64,000 nucleotides of DNA from Chryseobacterium angstadtii. GTDB taxonomy: Bacteria > Bacteroidota > Bacteroidia > Flavobacteriales > Weeksellaceae. A program made the translations under genes and the position numbers. Shown piece after piece: positions 26,156-34,454 of the stretch (its first letter is position 1; each line of letters begins with the position of its first letter). The notes beneath the pieces are model-generated. The model had not been told where the DNA came from. It worked only from the letters and a program-made list of their open reading frames with translations, and did no database searches. The stretch spans positions 1-64,000 of the forward strand of contig NZ_LFND01000007.1 of the NCBI RefSeq assembly GCF_001045465.1, given 5' to 3'.

Positions 26156-28096
26156 ATGTCTAACACTAAAGTGCAGATCTTTGCAGGGTCTATAATGGTA
26201 TTTCTGCTTCAGAATTTCATCTTCGGACAGAATTATTTAGTAGGATTTTCAAAAGAGTCTATCAACCCTAACTCTACCATACTTTCGTCTCCTCTTGCCG
26301 GCTTTGGTGATCCCAAACAAGGAAGGTTCAGTATCAGCTTCCAGGAAGCAGGCATCGCACAAAATGCGGTGGCCATGTGTTCCTCCGATACCAAGTTTTA
26401 TATGGCGACAAGTGACAACAAACTTTGGCAAGCTGATATCAACGCCGGTACGCCCAATTGGGTTTCTATGGGAATGGCTTATTATGTAACAGCATTAGCC
26501 TATGGAAACGGCAAGCTGTACGGCACTGACAAATACAATAAACTGTGGATGAGAAACGCCGATGAAAATGACAGCCCATGGACCAATATAGGATCTGCCT
26601 ATGAAACTACCGGACTTACCCTTCTGAATAATAAGCTGTACGGAACCAAGAAAAACAACACGCTTTGGGTAAGAGATACGAGCCCGTCTAATATTCCCTG
26701 GAAAAACATTGGAAAAGCCAATTCTGTAAGGTCATTAACCAATGATGGAACTCATTTGATTGCTTTGTCTAAATATGACAATGATTTATGGACAAGAGGC
26801 ACTTCATCATCCAACGAGAGCTGGTCAAAAATCGGAACGCCTAACCGTACCACTTACGGCTCTTATTTATCCAACATTACTTATGTTAATAATAAATTGT
26901 ACGCCACTTCCAACAAAAACAAATTGTATTATTCTCAGCACAGCCAGAGCCCTATTTATGCATATGCCTCTTATTTTGAAAAAAATTCAAAAAAAGCCCT
27001 TATCATTACCCTTGATTTATGCGGTATCAATTATTCTTTTTCCCATAAAGTAAAAACCGAAATAAAAAACTTATACAATATTGATGAAGATGCTATTTTG
27101 ATTAATTGCTCCCATACTCATTATGCCCCCGTGTCTCAGAACTATTCCTGTCTTCAGGATTTTTACCATAATCCGGATCCCAAATATCTTGACATTGTAA
27201 AAAATTCCGTTTTAACGGCTACACAAAATGCAATTAACAATAAAACCGAAAGCAATTTAAGTTTCGTAAAAGGCAAAACCAATATAGGATACAACAGAGC
27301 AGACATTTCCAAAGATTTAGATAACAATATCACAATGGTTATTGCAAAACAGAGCACTACCAATATGACCAACGGTGTTATTCTGAGTGCAAGTACACAT
27401 CCTGTCTGGTATAATCAGCCCCGTGATTTCGTTTCCATTTCGTCGAATTATGTAGGAGCGACAAGAGATAAACTCGGCATATTAAAGAATATTAATAATG
27501 TACAGCTTATGCAGGGATGGGCGGGTGATATCAATCCTTATAAAACAGATACTCCAGACCAGACTGCCAATAAACTCACTCAGGATTTCAGTAATTTATT
27601 TGCCTTATCGTCATCACCTGTTACCGGAGAAATTACGGTTAAACTTGACTCAATTGCAGTCCCGCTTAATAATTTCAGCTTTAACAGAGCGGTCAATATT
27701 AAAAAAGCCAACACCGGAAAATACGACCAGGTATCTGAAAGAAATGTAAGATGGGCCAACAATATTATTCACCAGTATACATCCGGGACATTGTCTAAAT
27801 CTGCAACCATCTATATCCAGATTTTAAAAATCGGCGACTGGAATATCGTAGCCCTGAGCCGGGAAGCGGTCTCTCAGTATGCTATTGACCTGTACAATCA
27901 TTATAACCCTTTAAAATTAACGGTATTAGGATATTCCAACGATGTATCAAGTTATCTTCCTGTACAATGGCATATAAAAAAGACTATTCCGAACTATGAA
28001 GGATATGAAAGCTTTTTTATTTATGGACAAAGTGGTATTCCCGTGAATAATGTTGAGGATATTATATTGGCCAAAATATACAGTATGATGCAGTAA
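26156..28096 (+). CDS. Neutral-ceramidase-like hydrolase with inserted tectonin-type propeller
   Basis: 646 residues. Signal peptide about 1-25 (I-F-G-Q). The alkaline/neutral ceramidase N-terminal domain is recognised by V-G-F-S-K-E-S-I-N-P, L-A-G-F-G-D-P-K-Q-G, the metal/catalytic N-C-S-H-T-H-Y-A-P (H320, H322) and G-W-A-G-D-I-N-P. Family enzymes cleave the amide bond of ceramides to sphingosine and fatty acid using zinc. Between residues about 58 and 263 this domain is interrupted by about five tectonin-like repeats (L-W ... P-W-x-x-I-G-x-A ... K-L-Y-G-T). The catalytic sequence resumes at P-I-Y-A-Y-A-S-Y-F. The usual C-terminal immunoglobulin-like ceramidase domain is not evident, and no T9SS domain is seen. 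Substrate specificity is inference. Confidence 0.8.
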   Translation: MSNTKVQIFAGSIMVFLLQNFIFGQNYLVGFSKESINPNSTILSSPLAGFGDPKQGRFSISFQEAGIAQNAVAMCSSDTKFYMATSDNKLWQADINAGTPNWVSMGMAYYVTALAYGNGKLYGTDKYNKLWMRNADENDSPWTNIGSAYETTGLTLLNNKLYGTKKNNTLWVRDTSPSNIPWKNIGKANSVRSLTNDGTHLIALSKYDNDLWTRGTSSSNESWSKIGTPNRTTYGSYLSNITYVNNKLYATSNKNKLYYSQHSQSPIYAYASYFEKNSKKALIITLDLCGINYSFSHKVKTEIKNLYNIDEDAILINCSHTHYAPVSQNYSCLQDFYHNPDPKYLDIVKNSVLTATQNAINNKTESNLSFVKGKTNIGYNRADISKDLDNNITMVIAKQSTTNMTNGVILSASTHPVWYNQPRDFVSISSNYVGATRDKLGILKNINNVQLMQGWAGDINPYKTDTPDQTANKLTQDFSNLFALSSSPVTGEITVKLDSIAVPLNNFSFNRAVNIKKANTGKYDQVSERNVRWANNIIHQYTSGTLSKSATIYIQILKIGDWNIVALSREAVSQYAIDLYNHYNPLKLTVLGYSNDVSSYLPVQWHIKKTIPNYEGYESFFIYGQSGIPVNNVEDIILAKIYSMMQ

Positions 28097-28282
28097 AAGC
28101 AGTCTGTAAAAATATAGTGAAGCTTTGCCCGTTTACGGATAAGACTAAAAAACAGATCGTCCTGAGAAAAAGAATTTGTGATTACAATAGTCTTATTTCA
28201 AAAGATTATTATATTTTCATTCCCCAATACTGACGGGAAAATCTATTTATTCCTTTCCCGACAATTATTAACTGATTAAACA

Positions 28283-29191
28283 ATGAACAATTCACCTCTT
28301 GTAAGTCTTATCATCATCACCATGAACCATGAAAAGTTTATTGAGCAGGCCTGCCAGTCTGCCATTTCACAGACTTACCCCAATTATGAAATCATTCTGC
28401 TGGATAATGCTTCGAAAGATAAAACATTTGAAAATGCAGAAAAGGTACTTTCACAGTTCAGTCAGCATTATAAAATGATCCGGAATACCGAAAGTTTCGG
28501 GGTGGCAAAAAATATCAATATTGCCATTACCCAGGCTTCAGGAGAATATGTTTCCCTGCTTTCAGGGGATGACTGGTATACGGAAAACAGTCTTGCGGAA
28601 AAAGTATCTTATATTCAGAAAAATCCAGTTGATTTTATACTTTCAGACGGGTACAAATATTACCAGGATGAAGACAAAACAACCGATACCTACACCCCAA
28701 AGGAGAAAAAACAGGTTATAGAAAGTCTCAGCAATTTCTTTCATGAAAACGTTTCCGAAAACAAAACATCCAACGTAGGAACATTTGTAAAAAGAGAAAT
28801 GCTCGTGAAATATCCGTTTGATGAAAATATCAACACGGAAGACTGGGATATGAATCTAAGACTGACTTCCAAAGGCTACAAAATCGGATTTATCGATAAA
28901 AAGCTTTTTTATTACAGAATTCTTTCCACCAGTCTTTCAAGAAACTGGAAGCTCATGAAAGATTCCTATGAAAAAGTAACTCACAAATACATTGATTACA
29001 TAAAAGCCGATCAGGAACTGTATAAAAAATACAACCTGAAACTCATCCATTTCAAATATGAAATCCTTTTATCAGAAACAGATTCACCCACTGAGAAAGA
29101 AAAGCTGCAGACAGAATGGAAAAAAGAAAAATACAGAATAAAATATAAACATCCGGTTTTATTCTTTAAACTGCTGCTGCTTAAAAAGTAA
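28283..29191 (+). CDS. Family 2 glycosyltransferase
   Basis: 302 residues, GT-A fold: V-S-L-I-I-I-T-M-N-H-E-K-F-I-E-Q, then I-I-L-L-D-N-A-S-K-D-K-T near residue 35, and the D-x-D-like G-D-D-W-Y near residue 97. N-T-E-D-W-D-M-N-L-R-L is the acceptor-side E-D motif. The C-terminal part is basic, without transmembrane helices. It closes the glycan block and is separated from the ceramidase-like gene by 186 bases that hold an inverted repeat (CGGGAAA/TTTCCCG) without a T run. Confidence 0.87.
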   Translation: MNNSPLVSLIIITMNHEKFIEQACQSAISQTYPNYEIILLDNASKDKTFENAEKVLSQFSQHYKMIRNTESFGVAKNINIAITQASGEYVSLLSGDDWYTENSLAEKVSYIQKNPVDFILSDGYKYYQDEDKTTDTYTPKEKKQVIESLSNFFHENVSENKTSNVGTFVKREMLVKYPFDENINTEDWDMNLRLTSKGYKIGFIDKKLFYYRILSTSLSRNWKLMKDSYEKVTHKYIDYIKADQELYKKYNLKLIHFKYEILLSETDSPTEKEKLQTEWKKEKYRIKYKHPVLFFKLLLLKK

Positions 29192-29198
29192 ATAAAAC

Positions 29199-29359
29199 AG
29201 AGGGAAGCCTGAAGCTGGAAGAAGGAAGTTATCAAAGTCTAAAGCATAAATACAGTACTGCTTTATTAATTTTTAAAGACAGATCATCAAATTTTGAAGT
29301 AATTGTTAAAAATTACCGCCAAATAACAGCTTCCTGCCTCCCGCTTCAGGCTTCAAGCC
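29199..29359. repeat. Long-range inverted repeat in the gap before gltX
   Basis: GAAGCCTGAAGC (29204-29215) and GCTTCAGGCTTC (29343-29354) are exact inverse copies; the similarity continues imperfectly to about 25-30 bases per arm. The arms enclose about 115 bases without an ORF. This resembles the short palindromic intergenic repeats common in Chryseobacterium genomes. Confidence 0.7.
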
Positions 29360-29402
29360 CTATTATCCTAATATTCTTAACCAGAACTCAGCTAATTTTA
29401 AG

Positions 29403-29410
29403 TAAATTTG
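29403..29410 (+). promoter_or_regulatory. gltX -7 box
   Basis: TAAATTTG lies 19 bases before the gltX ATG; no clear -33 TTG. Confidence 0.5.
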
Positions 29411-29429
29411 CACCAAAATTTTAATTGAA

Positions 29430-30938
29430 ATGGAGAAAGTAAGAGTTCGTTTTGCTCCAAGTCCTACAGGACCTTTGCATTTGGGAGGCGTAAGAACCGC
29501 ATTATATGATTATCTTTTTGCTAAAAACCAGGGAGGTGAATTTGTACTTCGTATTGAAGACACAGATACGGCAAGATATGTAGAAGGAGCTGAAGAATAC
29601 ATTGAAGAAGCTTTAGAATGGTGCGGAATCATCCCTGATGAAAGTCCTAAGAAAGGAGGAAAATTTGCACCTTACAGACAGTCTGAAAGAAGAGATATCT
29701 ACGACAGATATACCGAGCAGATCCTTAAAACAGACTATGCCTACATCGCTTTTGATACGCCGGAGGAGCTGGATGCTATCCGTGCTGAATTTGAAGCTAA
29801 AGGAGATGTTTTCTCTTATGACAATAAAACCAGAAACCGACTGAGAAACAGCGTTGCCCTTTCTGAAGAGGAAGTGCAGAAACTTCTGGATGAAAAAACA
29901 CCGTATGTGGTACGATTCAAAATGCCGGTGGACAGAATCCTGAATCTTGAAGACATTATCCGTGGAAAATCTGCGGTAAACACCAATACATTAGACGATA
30001 AAATTCTGGTAAAGAATGACGGAATGCCAACTTATCACTTCGCCAACATTATTGATGACCACGAAATGGAAATTTCCCACGTGATCCGTGGTGAAGAGTG
30101 GTTGCCTTCTCTGGGACTTCACACTTTATTATACGAAGCAATGAACTGGCAGGCGCCACAATTTGCTCACCTTTCTCTGATCCTAAAACCGGAAGGAAAA
30201 GGAAAATTAAGCAAAAGAGACGGTGATAAATTCGGGTTCCCGGTATTTCCGCTGGACTTCAAAGATCCTGCAACAGGAATTGTTTCCAAAGGGTACAGAG
30301 AAAACGGTTATCTTCCTGATGCCTTCATCAATATGGTGGCTCTTTTAGGATGGTCTCCTGCAGATGATAAGGAAATCCTGACTCTGGAAGAAATGTGCCA
30401 AGAATTCGATCTTCATAAGGTACATAAAGCGGGAGCCAGATTCAGCAAAGAAAAATCTGAATGGTTCAACCATCAGTATATTCAACTGAAATCCAATGAA
30501 GAACTTCTTGAGATCTTAAAAAATACAGACCTTGACCTTTCTGCTGTTTCTGATGAAAAGCTCATCAAGATTATTGGTCTGATGAAAGAAAGAGCTACTT
30601 TCCCGAAAGATATTTATGAAAACGGAAAATTTTTCTTCGAAGCACCGACTTCTTATGACGAGAAAGCATCTAAAAAAGCCTGGAACGAAGAAACTTCTGC
30701 TGTTTTAGGGGAATTAGCTGAGAATCTTTCTGACACTGAATTCAGTTCAGAAACCATCAAACAGGCAGTCCACGATTTTGCGGAAAACAAAGGCCTGGGA
30801 ATGGGAAAAGTGATGATGCCGCTGCGTCTTTCCTTAGTAGGAGAACTGAAAGGACCAGATGTTCCGGACATCATGGAACTGATTGGAAAAGAGGAAAGTA
30901 TCTCCCGAATAAACAATGCTATCAATAATTTTAAATAG
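29430..30938 (+). CDS. gltX: Glutamate--tRNA ligase
   Basis: 502 residues, class I aminoacyl-tRNA synthetase. The HIGH-type motif is P-S-P-T-G-P-L-H-L-G-G (residues 10-20). The glutamate pocket region R-I-E-D-T-D-T-A-R follows, then H-V-I-R-G-E-E-W, and the KMSKS-type motif K-L-S-K-R-D-G-D. The C-terminal helical anticodon-binding domain ends with G-L-G-M-G-K-V-M-M-P-L-R. Length and motif spacing are normal for Bacteroidetes enzymes. Its own -7 box lies just upstream. Confidence 0.97.
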   Translation: MEKVRVRFAPSPTGPLHLGGVRTALYDYLFAKNQGGEFVLRIEDTDTARYVEGAEEYIEEALEWCGIIPDESPKKGGKFAPYRQSERRDIYDRYTEQILKTDYAYIAFDTPEELDAIRAEFEAKGDVFSYDNKTRNRLRNSVALSEEEVQKLLDEKTPYVVRFKMPVDRILNLEDIIRGKSAVNTNTLDDKILVKNDGMPTYHFANIIDDHEMEISHVIRGEEWLPSLGLHTLLYEAMNWQAPQFAHLSLILKPEGKGKLSKRDGDKFGFPVFPLDFKDPATGIVSKGYRENGYLPDAFINMVALLGWSPADDKEILTLEEMCQEFDLHKVHKAGARFSKEKSEWFNHQYIQLKSNEELLEILKNTDLDLSAVSDEKLIKIIGLMKERATFPKDIYENGKFFFEAPTSYDEKASKKAWNEETSAVLGELAENLSDTEFSSETIKQAVHDFAENKGLGMGKVMMPLRLSLVGELKGPDVPDIMELIGKEESISRINNAINNFK

Positions 30939-30955
30939 TTTTTCATAATTTTTCA

Positions 30956-30963
30956 TAAATTTG
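30956..30963 (+). promoter_or_regulatory. accA -7 box
   Basis: TAAATTTG lies 23 bases before the accA ATG. Confidence 0.5.
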
Positions 30964-30986
30964 AAAGATTTAATTTACTTCAAGAA

Positions 30987-31943
30987 ATGGAATATTTAAG
31001 TTTCGAACTTCCTATAAAAGATCTAATGGATCAACTTCAGACTTGTTCTTTAGTAGGAGAAGAAAGTGGTGTTGATGTAAAATTAGCATGCAGCCAGATT
31101 GAGGACAAGATTTTGGAAAAGAAAAAAGAAATCTACCAGAACCTTACCCCGTGGCAGAGAGTACAACTATCCCGTCATCCGGATCGTCCTTATACAATAG
31201 ACTATATCAACGGAATGGTAGATAAAGGAAGTTTTCTGGAACTTCACGGTGACAGAAATTTCGCAGATGATCCTGCCATGATTGGCGGTTTGGCTACACT
31301 GGACGGTCAGAAAGTAATGATCATAGGAACTCAGAAAGGAAGAACCACCAAAGAAAGACAGTACAGAAGATTTGGAATGCCGAATCCGGAAGGGTACAGA
31401 AAAGCTTTGAGACTGATGAAACTTGCTGAGAAATTCAATATTCCTGTAGTAACTTTAGTAGATACCCCGGGAGCTTATCCTGGATTAGAAGCTGAAGAAA
31501 GAGGACAGGGTGAAGCCATCGCCAGAAATATTTTCGAAATGGTTCAGCTTAAAACGCCTATCTTCACGTATATCATTGGTGAAGGAGCAAGTGGCGGAGC
31601 TTTGGGAATAGGTGTAGGCAACAAGGTTTACATGCTTGAAAACACCTGGTACACCGTAATTGCTCCAGAAAGCTGTTCTTCTATCTTATGGAGAAACTGG
31701 GATCACAAGGAAGATGCAGCCAATGCGCTGAACCTGACTCCAAAAGATGCTTTAAGAGAAAAATTCATCGACGGTATCATAGAAGAACCACTTGGTGGGG
31801 CTCATTATGATCCTGAAACAGCTTATCTGAATCTGAAAAATTCAATTTTACAGAACATTAAAGCTTTTTCAAAATTCTCAGGACAGGAACTGGAAACCCA
31901 AAGGCAGGATAAATTCATTGCCATGGGACAGTTTAAAGGATAA
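30987..31943 (+). CDS. accA: Acetyl-CoA carboxylase carboxyltransferase, alpha subunit
   Basis: 318 residues. The crotonase-like carboxyltransferase fold is shown by [41 protein letters not shown] and [10 protein letters not shown]. With AccD (not in this window) it moves the carboxyl group from biotin-AccB to acetyl-CoA, the first step of fatty acid synthesis. It is 16 kb from accBC, a split common in bacteria. Ends at a palindromic terminator. Confidence 0.96.
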   Translation: MEYLSFELPIKDLMDQLQTCSLVGEESGVDVKLACSQIEDKILEKKKEIYQNLTPWQRVQLSRHPDRPYTIDYINGMVDKGSFLELHGDRNFADDPAMIGGLATLDGQKVMIIGTQKGRTTKERQYRRFGMPNPEGYRKALRLMKLAEKFNIPVVTLVDTPGAYPGLEAEERGQGEAIARNIFEMVQLKTPIFTYIIGEGASGGALGIGVGNKVYMLENTWYTVIAPESCSSILWRNWDHKEDAANALNLTPKDALREKFIDGIIEEPLGGAHYDPETAYLNLKNSILQNIKAFSKFSGQELETQRQDKFIAMGQFKG

Positions 31944-31947
31944 AAAT

Positions 31948-31983
31948 AAAAACGGTTAAGAAATTTTCTTAACCGTTTTTTTT
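31948..31983. terminator. Bidirectional terminator, copy 1 of a duplicated palindrome
   Basis: AAAACGGTTAAGAAA pairs with TTTCTTAACCGTTTT, flanked by A and T runs, so it can act on both strands between accA and the convergent secreted-protein gene. A copy differing by one base is at 35536-35570. Confidence 0.9.
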
Positions 31984-32014
31984 ATGCCGTAAAAAAGATA
32001 ATGTCTTCAACTAT

Positions 32015-32704
32015 TTATTCAAAAAAATGAGTGACATCATCTTTCTTCAGAATTACGTTTTGAATATATCCGCTCACTTCTGATGATTCCAGTATGGGAG
32101 CATTAATCTGCATGGATTTTATAAAACCTCCTTTCTGAGGGGATATTAAGATAATCCTTCCCATTTCCAGATCAAAAAGTCTCATATTAACTATAGCAAA
32201 CTGCTTTCTGTCTGCCGTTATAAAAGAAATATATTCAACAGGCTCTATATTAGTATTAATGACACCCTGGCCTATAAAGTTGGGATAATTTCTCGAAATT
32301 ACAGAAGCATTCTGAAAAGGATCTTTAACACTCTCATCAACCAGGCAAACAATCGTAAAAAAGGCTTCATCCGACTTATTTTTGATATAGTACCTGTTGA
32401 TATTGCTATTTTCAATAGAAAAAGAGACAGCAGCCAGCTTATTTTTTTTTAGTTTAATAACATGGGTCTGGGTCATCATTCCTGCTTTATACGGTAAAAC
32501 AGGAAATGCACTAAAACGAATCGGATGCTGATCCCGGTTTAAGCCTTCTATATCTTTTTTCAGTAAATTTTCATCACAATTTTTAAGATCCTGCATTTGG
32601 TCTATCTGGCTCTGTTTTTCCTTTTCTTCCCAGTTAAATTTCTCTTGCCCATTCATAATGTTAATATTCAATAGTACAAATAAAAATACAATTATTTCTT
32701 TCAT
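32015..32704 (-). CDS. Unknown secreted protein beside the RiPP cassette
   Basis: 229 residues, not recognised. Signal peptide M-K-E-I-I-V-F-L-F-V-L ... M-N-G-Q (about 1-20); the rest is beta-rich and lacks a lipobox, T9SS domain or known catalytic motif. It is divergent from the RiPP precursor gene across a 193-base AT-rich gap and lies inside the same pair of duplicated terminators, so it may belong to that cassette, for example in export or sensing; this is inference. Confidence 0.6.
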   Translation of the reverse strand: MKEIIVFLFVLLNINIMNGQEKFNWEEKEKQSQIDQMQDLKNCDENLLKKDIEGLNRDQHPIRFSAFPVLPYKAGMMTQTHVIKLKKNKLAAVSFSIENSNINRYYIKNKSDEAFFTIVCLVDESVKDPFQNASVISRNYPNFIGQGVINTNIEPVEYISFITADRKQFAIVNMRLFDLEMGRIILISPQKGGFIKSMQINAPILESSEVSGYIQNVILKKDDVTHFFE

Positions 32705-32897
32705 GGCTTTTTAGTAAAGATAAAAAATAAATCCTTTAAATTCACCTCTGATAGAGTTACTTTTTAAATCATATAGCTGTAAACTAAATGCTTATACAAA
32801 ACATTTATTCTCTTTATAATGATTTTTTTTGTAAAAAAAACTTTTTTATTTCATTTTTTTTATAAATTAGCTAGACAAATCCAAAAACAATTTTATC

Positions 32898-33113
32898 ATG
32901 AAAAAACTTGAAGCATTTGAGATTAAAAAATTATCTCTTAAGAAAATGAACACCTTATTAGGAGGTGTAGCAGCACAATCCTCTACAGGAGGAGTTACAA
33001 CCAATACATCTGGTAGTGTTGACAGTGACCAAGGTAATGACAGTGGTGCACTTGACAGAGATTATGATGTACCGCAACCGCAGAAACCTACACAGCAAAC
33101 CTTAATTGCTTAA
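32898..33113 (+). CDS. gwsA: Grasp-with-spasm RiPP precursor peptide
   Basis: 71 residues. The leader K-L-S-L-K-K-M-N-T-L-L-G-G (residues 11-23) is of the GG type used by Bacteroidetes modified peptides. The core (24-71) has a Ser/Thr-rich segment (S28, S29, T30, T34, T35, T37, S38) followed by an acidic segment (D42, D44, D48, D53, D55, D57) and a P-Q-P-Q-K-P-T tail. Ser/Thr plus acidic side chains are what ATP-grasp ligases of the graspetide class join by omega-ester bonds. The maturase genes follow directly, behind an attenuator-like hairpin. The exact processing site and ring pattern are unknown. Confidence 0.82.
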   Translation: MKKLEAFEIKKLSLKKMNTLLGGVAAQSSTGGVTTNTSGSVDSDQGNDSGALDRDYDVPQPQKPTQQTLIA

Positions 33114-33120
33114 AAACTTC

Positions 33121-33150
33121 AGCCCTCTTTTTTAAGAGGGCTTTCTTGTT
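33121..33150 (+). terminator. Attenuator-like hairpin between gwsA and gwsG
   Basis: AGCCCTCTT and AAGAGGGCT form a perfect 9-bp stem around TTTT, followed by TTCTTGTTTATTTTT. The tract is interrupted, so partial read-through is plausible: much precursor, less maturase mRNA. Confidence 0.75.
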
Positions 33151-33256
33151 TATTTTTAAAAATAGTATAAATGTAATATTTGGATAGGATTGAATGACAG
33201 TTTGCATCCAAAGCCTATACAATATATATTGACGGGTACTCCCCACCAAAAAAACT

Positions 33257-34270
33257 ATGATCCTGATATTTAGCTCATTACATGATTTCTCTACTACTAT
33301 GGTATGTGAATGGCTGAATCGTTTTAATGAAAAATTTATACGAATCAACCGTGAAGATGCTGTTGATATCGATTATATTGACTTGAAAAACGGAGAAATC
33401 TATCTTACAATAAATACAAAGGACGAAACCATAAATTTGAATACCGTAGATGCCGTATGGTACAGACGAGGCGGATTGGATAGAAATATCCAGATAAAAT
33501 ACGCAAAAAATGATGATCATTATTTATTTCAGGAGGGGCATGTACTCAATAAGCATATTCAGGATGAATACATTACCCTTATATCCTATATGCAGGATAA
33601 GATAGAAAAAGAAAAAAGCCTGGGATATAAAAGAAAATCCTCTCTCAATAAATTAAAAGTTTTGGATATTGCCAACGAAATAGGCCTGGATATTCCTAAA
33701 AGCTGGATTGTTACCAAGAAAAAAGATCTGATCCGGCTAAAGGAAAAACATGATCTGATCACCAAAGCTATTTATGAAAGTGTATATTATCAGACACAGG
33801 ATTATGCTTATTACACCTATACCAATGAAATTCTTACCAAAGAAATTAAAAACTTCCCCGATGTTTTCCCCCCATCATTATTACAGGAAAAGATCAATAA
33901 AAAATTTGAATTAAGGATATTTTATTTAAGGGGAACATTCTATTCAATGGCTATATTTTCTCAAAAAAATAAAAGAACCCAGGTTGATTTCAGAAATTAC
34001 GACGGTGAGATTCCTAACAGAAGTGTGCCTTTTGAACTCCCTGATGATATCAAATACAAACTTGAAAAGGTTTTCTTAAAAATAGGTTTAAATACAGGTT
34101 CCGCAGATATGGTTGTAGACAGTAATGACACTTATTTCTTTCTTGAGATTAACCCAATCGGCCAGTTCACAATGACTTCACGCCCGTGCAACTACAATCT
34201 GGAAAAACTGGTCGCCTTAGAACTAATAAAAATAAAAAATGAGAATTCAAAAATTAAAACTGAAGGATAA
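33257..34270 (+). CDS. gwsG: Grasp-with-spasm ATP-grasp peptide maturase
   Basis: 337 residues. An N-terminal pre-ATP-grasp domain (V-W-Y-R-R-G-G near residue 72) is followed by the ATP-grasp fold with L-L-Q-E-K-I-N-K-K-F-E-L-R-I-F-Y-L-R-G and the metal-binding F-L-E-I-N-P-I-G-Q-F (E297, N299). This E-I-N-P-x-G-Q arrangement is that of the microviridin/graspetide ligases, which activate Asp/Glu side chains with ATP and link them to Ser/Thr or Lys of the precursor. It is preceded by the GwsA precursor and followed by a SPASM protein, the defining order of the system. Confidence 0.88.
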   Translation: MILIFSSLHDFSTTMVCEWLNRFNEKFIRINREDAVDIDYIDLKNGEIYLTINTKDETINLNTVDAVWYRRGGLDRNIQIKYAKNDDHYLFQEGHVLNKHIQDEYITLISYMQDKIEKEKSLGYKRKSSLNKLKVLDIANEIGLDIPKSWIVTKKKDLIRLKEKHDLITKAIYESVYYQTQDYAYYTYTNEILTKEIKNFPDVFPPSLLQEKINKKFELRIFYLRGTFYSMAIFSQKNKRTQVDFRNYDGEIPNRSVPFELPDDIKYKLEKVFLKIGLNTGSADMVVDSNDTYFFLEINPIGQFTMTSRPCNYNLEKLVALELIKIKNENSKIKTEG

Positions 34271-34454
34271 TCAGGACCTGCCTTTATTCTTAAATTATAT
34301 CACCCATAATAAGTTTAAAAAAATAGATCATAATAATGAAGGGAAGAAATTTTACACTAAAAATGAAAAATTGAATTTCAATAATTATTACTATGCAACC
34401 GAATATCCCATTTCAACAATAATAGATTTTTCCTTCATTAAAAATGATGAATAA
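34239..34454 (+). CDS. Small overlapping ORF between the two maturases
   Basis: 71 residues, basic and rich in Asn, Lys and Tyr (K-K-I-D-H-N-N-E-G and F-N-N-Y-Y-Y-A-T-E-Y). It begins inside the last 32 bases of gwsG and ends 11 bases inside the SPASM gene, so it fills the whole space between them. The two overlaps are typical of translational coupling and argue for a real gene. No known family was recognised. It could be an extra component of the peptide-modification complex. Low certainty, because the ORF is short and AT-rich. Confidence 0.5.
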   Translation: MRIQKLKLKDNQDLPLFLNYITHNKFKKIDHNNEGKKFYTKNEKLNFNNYYYATEYPISTIIDFSFIKNDE

